DNA of 45,860 nt from Clostridium sp. CAG:609. GTDB taxonomy: Bacteria; Bacillota_I; Bacilli_A; RF39; UBA660. Below are positions 43,305-45,860 of this stretch, piece by piece; the first letter of the stretch is position 1, and each line of letters opens with the position of its first letter. The DNA lies in assembly GCA_000438075.1 (NCBI GenBank), contig FR903539.1, forward strand, positions 1 to 45,860, in the 5' to 3' direction. Below the pieces are notes generated by a model. That model was not told the origin of the DNA and made no database searches. It was given only the letters and a program-made list of their open reading frames with translations. The position numbers and the translations under genes are program-made.

Positions 43305-44303
43305 TTATGATGGATTTGTACTAAATTGAAATTTGAAGTCTAAGTTACCAACAGCTGAATTATTTTCACAATCAACATCTTGACCTTCTAGCCATGCGTA
43401 TAATCTTATTTTAGTAATACCACTATTAATGGAAAATATTTCTTTGTTATTGATAAAATTAGCTGGAGTCAAATAACTAACGTTTACTTTTCTAAATAGA
43501 TTTGGATAATTAACTTGATTTGCTTGATTTACGTAAACATTTTTAACCTCACTTGCTATTCCATCATAAGAAACAGGTTGATTATTTTCTTTTCCAACAG
43601 TAATTCCATAAACATCTTGAGCATGTTTGATACCATATTCATTGTGAACATCATAATTTGGCTCCCAGATGTATACATCATTTAATGTGGCATTATTTAG
43701 ATTTTGAACAAAATCAGGATTTGCATTTGATACTGTGTTTCCTAAAACTACGAAGGCAATTCTAGTTGCATTTTCTATACCTGGTAGTTTATCACCGACA
43801 TATCTAGCTCCGGATTCTGGAGTTAAATATAACTTAGTATCTTTATTACTTTTTAAGAATATGTCAAAAGCTATGAACATTCCATCAGCATTATTACTAC
43901 TTTCAATTTCACGTGATGCATTTAATACATAATCACCATTAATATTATTAGTAACACTACCATAATACAACATTAATTTACCATTTTCAAGCCCCCCAGC
44001 AGTAGAAACTGGTTCTAATTTTACTGGAAGTTGATTTATGCTTGTTTTATATGTTGTTGGAGCTTGAATTAAATCTTCGCTTGAGACATATGATTTAAAT
44101 GTTTTGGCATCTGCTGATATTTCGATTCCACCTTGAGCTTCAACACGAACCTTTAGGGAATCAACATAAACTATTCTATTTACCGTAAACCATGCATAAG
44201 TAGAACTTGCTAAAAAAACTCCGGTAAAAAGAATAAGTAATAATAAGAATATTTTTTTTATTTCTTTTTCTTGTTTTTTACGTTTCTTACTTTTCTTATT
44301 CAT
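43305..44303 (-). CDS. SipW-dependent TasA/camelysin-like surface protein
   Basis: The 332-residue protein has a very basic start (MNKKSKKRKKQEKEIKK), a hydrophobic segment IFLLLLILFTGVFLASSTYAW and the same cleavage context as the paralogue at 30882. The mature part shares IWEPNYDVHN, QDVYGIT, YDGIA, SGITKIRLYAWLEGQDVDCE and a conserved Cys. It lies 15 bp upstream of the giant gene and overlaps the preceding gene by 8 nt. It could be a second fibre subunit or the partner that caps or anchors the giant protein. Confidence 0.75.
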   Translation of the reverse strand: MNKKSKKRKKQEKEIKKIFLLLLILFTGVFLASSTYAWFTVNRIVYVDSLKVRVEAQGGIEISADAKTFKSYVSSEDLIQAPTTYKTSINQLPVKLEPVSTAGGLENGKLMLYYGSVTNNINGDYVLNASREIESSNNADGMFIAFDIFLKSNKDTKLYLTPESGARYVGDKLPGIENATRIAFVVLGNTVSNANPDFVQNLNNATLNDVYIWEPNYDVHNEYGIKHAQDVYGITVGKENNQPVSYDGIASEVKNVYVNQANQVNYPNLFRKVNVSYLTPANFINNKEIFSINSGITKIRLYAWLEGQDVDCENNSAVGNLDFKFQFSTNPS

Positions 44304-44997
44304 CTAAATGTTCCTCCCTAATTTCCATGTGCATTTTTATTTCTCCACCGATTATGTCATTTAAACAATCTGGATCATCACCTTCTAAATAGATAACAAT
44401 TGTAAATTTATCTACATCTCCTACTTTAAAATCATTTCGCGATTTTAAAACTACCACATCATCTTTATAAAAAGGTTCAGTGTTTTTCTCAGCTTCACCG
44501 GTCTCATTATTTATTTTTGCATAAACTGTCTCTTCATCATTTAAAAATACAATAACTCTAACTGCTTCATCTACTCTCTTTATAACATCATCAATAATAA
44601 TTGAATACCAATAATTAACACTAACTTCGCCTTCATTTTCAATATAAAATGTGTAAGCAATGTAATTATCACCATTATGACTTCCGCCATTTGATGAAGT
44701 ATGAACATCTTTAGGTATCCAATCATATGAAATATTATCCATATCATTTAAAGCACTAGCAAATAATTTTCTTTGATGAGCTTTTTCATTTGGATTAGAA
44801 TATAAAATTATTCCTTTTTCATCTTGGAGTTTATTATCCAAAGTAATTGTGAACTTATTTACATTAAATACAATACCTAAGATTGTGAAAATAAGTAAAA
44901 ATACTAAGATTAATAAACCTATTACTACTTTAGTTTTTAAAAAAGCTTTTTTTCTTTTCTTTATTGTATCAGCGGTTACAATTACTTCTTTAGCCAT
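44296..44997 (-). CDS. Membrane-anchored protein related to the TasA-like family
   Basis: The start at 44997 (MAKEVIVTADTIKKRKKAFL) follows GAGGAG; the longer frame would begin inside that binding site. The 233-residue product has one membrane helix (VVIGLLILVFLLIFTILGIV) and an extracytoplasmic domain whose end, YLEGDDPDCLNDIIGGEIKM, parallels WLEGQDVDCENN...G in the two large TasA-like proteins. It has no YAWF-type cleavage context and may stay anchored, making it a candidate base or assembly factor for the fibre. It is the first gene of the operon that runs through the giant gene. Confidence 0.6.
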   Translation of the reverse strand: MAKEVIVTADTIKKRKKAFLKTKVVIGLLILVFLLIFTILGIVFNVNKFTITLDNKLQDEKGIILYSNPNEKAHQRKLFASALNDMDNISYDWIPKDVHTSSNGGSHNGDNYIAYTFYIENEGEVSVNYWYSIIIDDVIKRVDEAVRVIVFLNDEETVYAKINNETGEAEKNTEPFYKDDVVVLKSRNDFKVGDVDKFTIVIYLEGDDPDCLNDIIGGEIKMHMEIREEHLDE

Positions 44998-45066
44998 AAT
45001 ATTACTCCTCATCTTTAGTTTATCACAAATGAATTTAAGTGTTCAATGAATTTTAACCATTAGACA

Positions 45067-45095
45067 TTGTACTAGACACTTTTTTATGGTATAAT
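45067..45095 (+). promoter_or_regulatory. Promoter of the TasA-like gene at 45120
   Basis: TTGTAC (45067-45072) and TATAAT (45090-45095) are 17 bp apart. Confidence 0.7.
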
Positions 45096-45119
45096 TTTTA
45101 AAAGATAAGGTGATGAAAT

Positions 45120-45707
45120 GTGAATGTGGTTCGAAAAATGACTTTGTTAGTGGCCATTATTTCTTTGTTATTCTGTTTTTCGACGATTAATGAAACTTAT
45201 GCTAAATACAACACAAGTTTAGAAGGAAAAACAAATATGTCAGTTGCGAGATGGCACATTTTAGTTAATAATCAAGATGTCAGAAACAACTCAAGCACGA
45301 GTGCTGAACTCGCACCCACATTTCTTGGAACTGAACATATTGCACCGGATGTAATAGCACCTACTAGTGAAGGATATGTTGATTTAATAATTGACTCTTC
45401 ACAAGTCGATGTATCATTTAGTTATACAATAACACCAGATGTTGATGCAACAAGTTCAGTTACTGATTTAATCGTAACTGGCTACACCGTTAATAGCGGC
45501 GAAAAAATTGCTATTAACAATGGTCAAAGTATTACAGATAATATATATAAAATAGATAATGTTAACTTAACAACCATCCGACTTTATGTAAAATGGGATG
45601 ATTCTAACAATAGCAAGATGACAAATGAAGAAGATACAAACGCATCTTTTATGAATGAACAAGCTAAGTTAAAACTAAATATTCAGTTTATACAAATACC
45701 AAATTAA
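45120..45707 (+). CDS. SipW-dependent TasA/camelysin-like protein
   Basis: A GTG start follows AAGGTGAT. The signal segment (MTLLVAIISLLFCFSTIN) leads to ETYAKYNTS, the usual SipW-substrate context, and the mature protein begins near NMSVARWHILVNNQDV, a motif typical of camelysin-like proteins. The 195-residue protein ends in a beta strand LKLNIQFIQIPN. It is transcribed divergently from the rest of the matrix locus, with its own promoter and terminator, yet depends on the same type of peptidase. Confidence 0.7.
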   Translation: MNVVRKMTLLVAIISLLFCFSTINETYAKYNTSLEGKTNMSVARWHILVNNQDVRNNSSTSAELAPTFLGTEHIAPDVIAPTSEGYVDLIIDSSQVDVSFSYTITPDVDATSSVTDLIVTGYTVNSGEKIAINNGQSITDNIYKIDNVNLTTIRLYVKWDDSNNSKMTNEEDTNASFMNEQAKLKLNIQFIQIPN

Positions 45708-45711
45708 ATTT

Positions 45712-45736
45712 GAACTACCTCACGGCAGTTCTTTTC
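45712..45736 (+). terminator. Terminator of the TasA-like gene at 45120
   Basis: GAACTACC and GGCAGTTC pair (one C/A mismatch) around a TCAC loop, followed by TTTTCT. Confidence 0.6.
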
Positions 45737-45796
45737 TGCTTCAACGGGATTTCTCCCTCCACAGACCAATTTCGGATCCGGCCGACCCTACTTATA
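45737..45796 (-). other. G+C-rich structured intergenic segment
   Basis: Read on the minus strand this holds TCGG/CCGA, a GGGA-GAAA-TCCC hairpin with a GNRA loop, and CTGT/GCAG flanking it; the neighbouring terminator arms form a further stem with a GTGA loop. It lies 3' of the partial gene at 45801. Identity unknown. Confidence 0.4.
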
Positions 45797-45800
45797 ATTT

Positions 45801-45860
45801 TTATTTTTTCTTAAGAGTTAATCTTTTTTGAACTTCTTCCACCGGTATATCTAATGTATC
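45801..45860 (-). CDS. C-terminal end of a gene cut by the window edge
   Basis: The minus-strand frame is open from the window edge and ends DTLDIPVEEVQKRLTLKKK before a TAA. The start lies outside the window. Too short to identify. Confidence 0.5.
   Translation of the reverse strand, partial: DTLDIPVEEVQKRLTLKKK

Noticed and set aside
1..45860. DGR template repeat or reverse transcriptase within the window
   Set aside because: Only two cassette copies exist here, both coding; no frame has reverse-transcriptase motifs such as YADD.
1..45860. tRNA or rRNA genes
   Set aside because: I saw no cloverleaf with a T-loop GTTCRANNC or rRNA-like stretch; small ones could be missed by eye.

Overview
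The window is AT-rich DNA (my impression is below one third G+C) from a Firmicutes/Bacilli-type bacterium, probably an uncultured gut lineage close to the Mollicutes. Signs of this are two replicative polymerases (PolC and a DnaE), the Prp/bL27 pair with an N-terminally extended L27, an mreC-mreD-spoIVFA-spoIVFB-rplU-prp-rpmA order like that of Bacillus, IS3/IS4-type elements and SipW/TasA-type secretion. TGA is used as a stop, so the standard bacterial code applies.

Layout. 1-2.9 kb: a truncated Rpn-family gene, an unknown gene, and a complete IS3-family element (about 1165-2512, 3-bp target duplication) that landed on the stop codon of the next gene. 2.9-6.6 kb: ribosomal protein and cell-shape cluster on the minus strand. 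6.7-9.1 kb: an unknown gene, then the first of a family of exported lectin-like proteins whose 3' end is a GC-rich hypervariable cassette. 9.2-10.0 kb: a ToxN/AbiQ-like endoribonuclease toxin flanked on BOTH sides by homologous, covarying pseudoknot RNAs, each with its own promoter and terminator. 10.3-17.4 kb: polC-dnaE. 17.5-20.7 kb: trmB, an intact Rpn-family nuclease gene, a dead lectin-like gene carrying a 200-bp paralogous insert, and a small membrane protein gene. 20.7-25.3 kb: recD2-mtaB operon and two membrane proteins, the last preceded by a strongly structured GC-rich leader. 25.5-29.5 kb: IS4-type transposase, second hypervariable lectin-like gene, decayed IS1202/ISNCY-like element. 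29.6-45.7 kb: a surface-fibre/matrix locus with five SipW-type (TasA/camelysin-like) exported proteins, one related anchored protein, two signal-peptidase-like proteins, a coiled-coil protein and a 2472-residue protein with about 27 copies of a YGGGN-type repeat. The last 60 bases hold the C-terminus of another gene.

How it fits together. The two hypervariable genes share nearly identical 3' cassettes in which most differences fall at adenines of the coding strand, the signature of diversity-generating retroelement (DGR) targets. No reverse transcriptase or template repeat is in the window, so a trans-acting DGR elsewhere is predicted. Their proteins have SipW-like or simple N-terminal anchors and a C-terminal lectin-like/DUF6273-like fold, which suggests displayed, diversified adhesins next to a large matrix locus. 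The most novel-looking unit is the twin-RNA type III-like toxin-antitoxin locus at 9.2-10.0 kb. All functional calls rest on reading the sequence and on family knowledge; no search was run.
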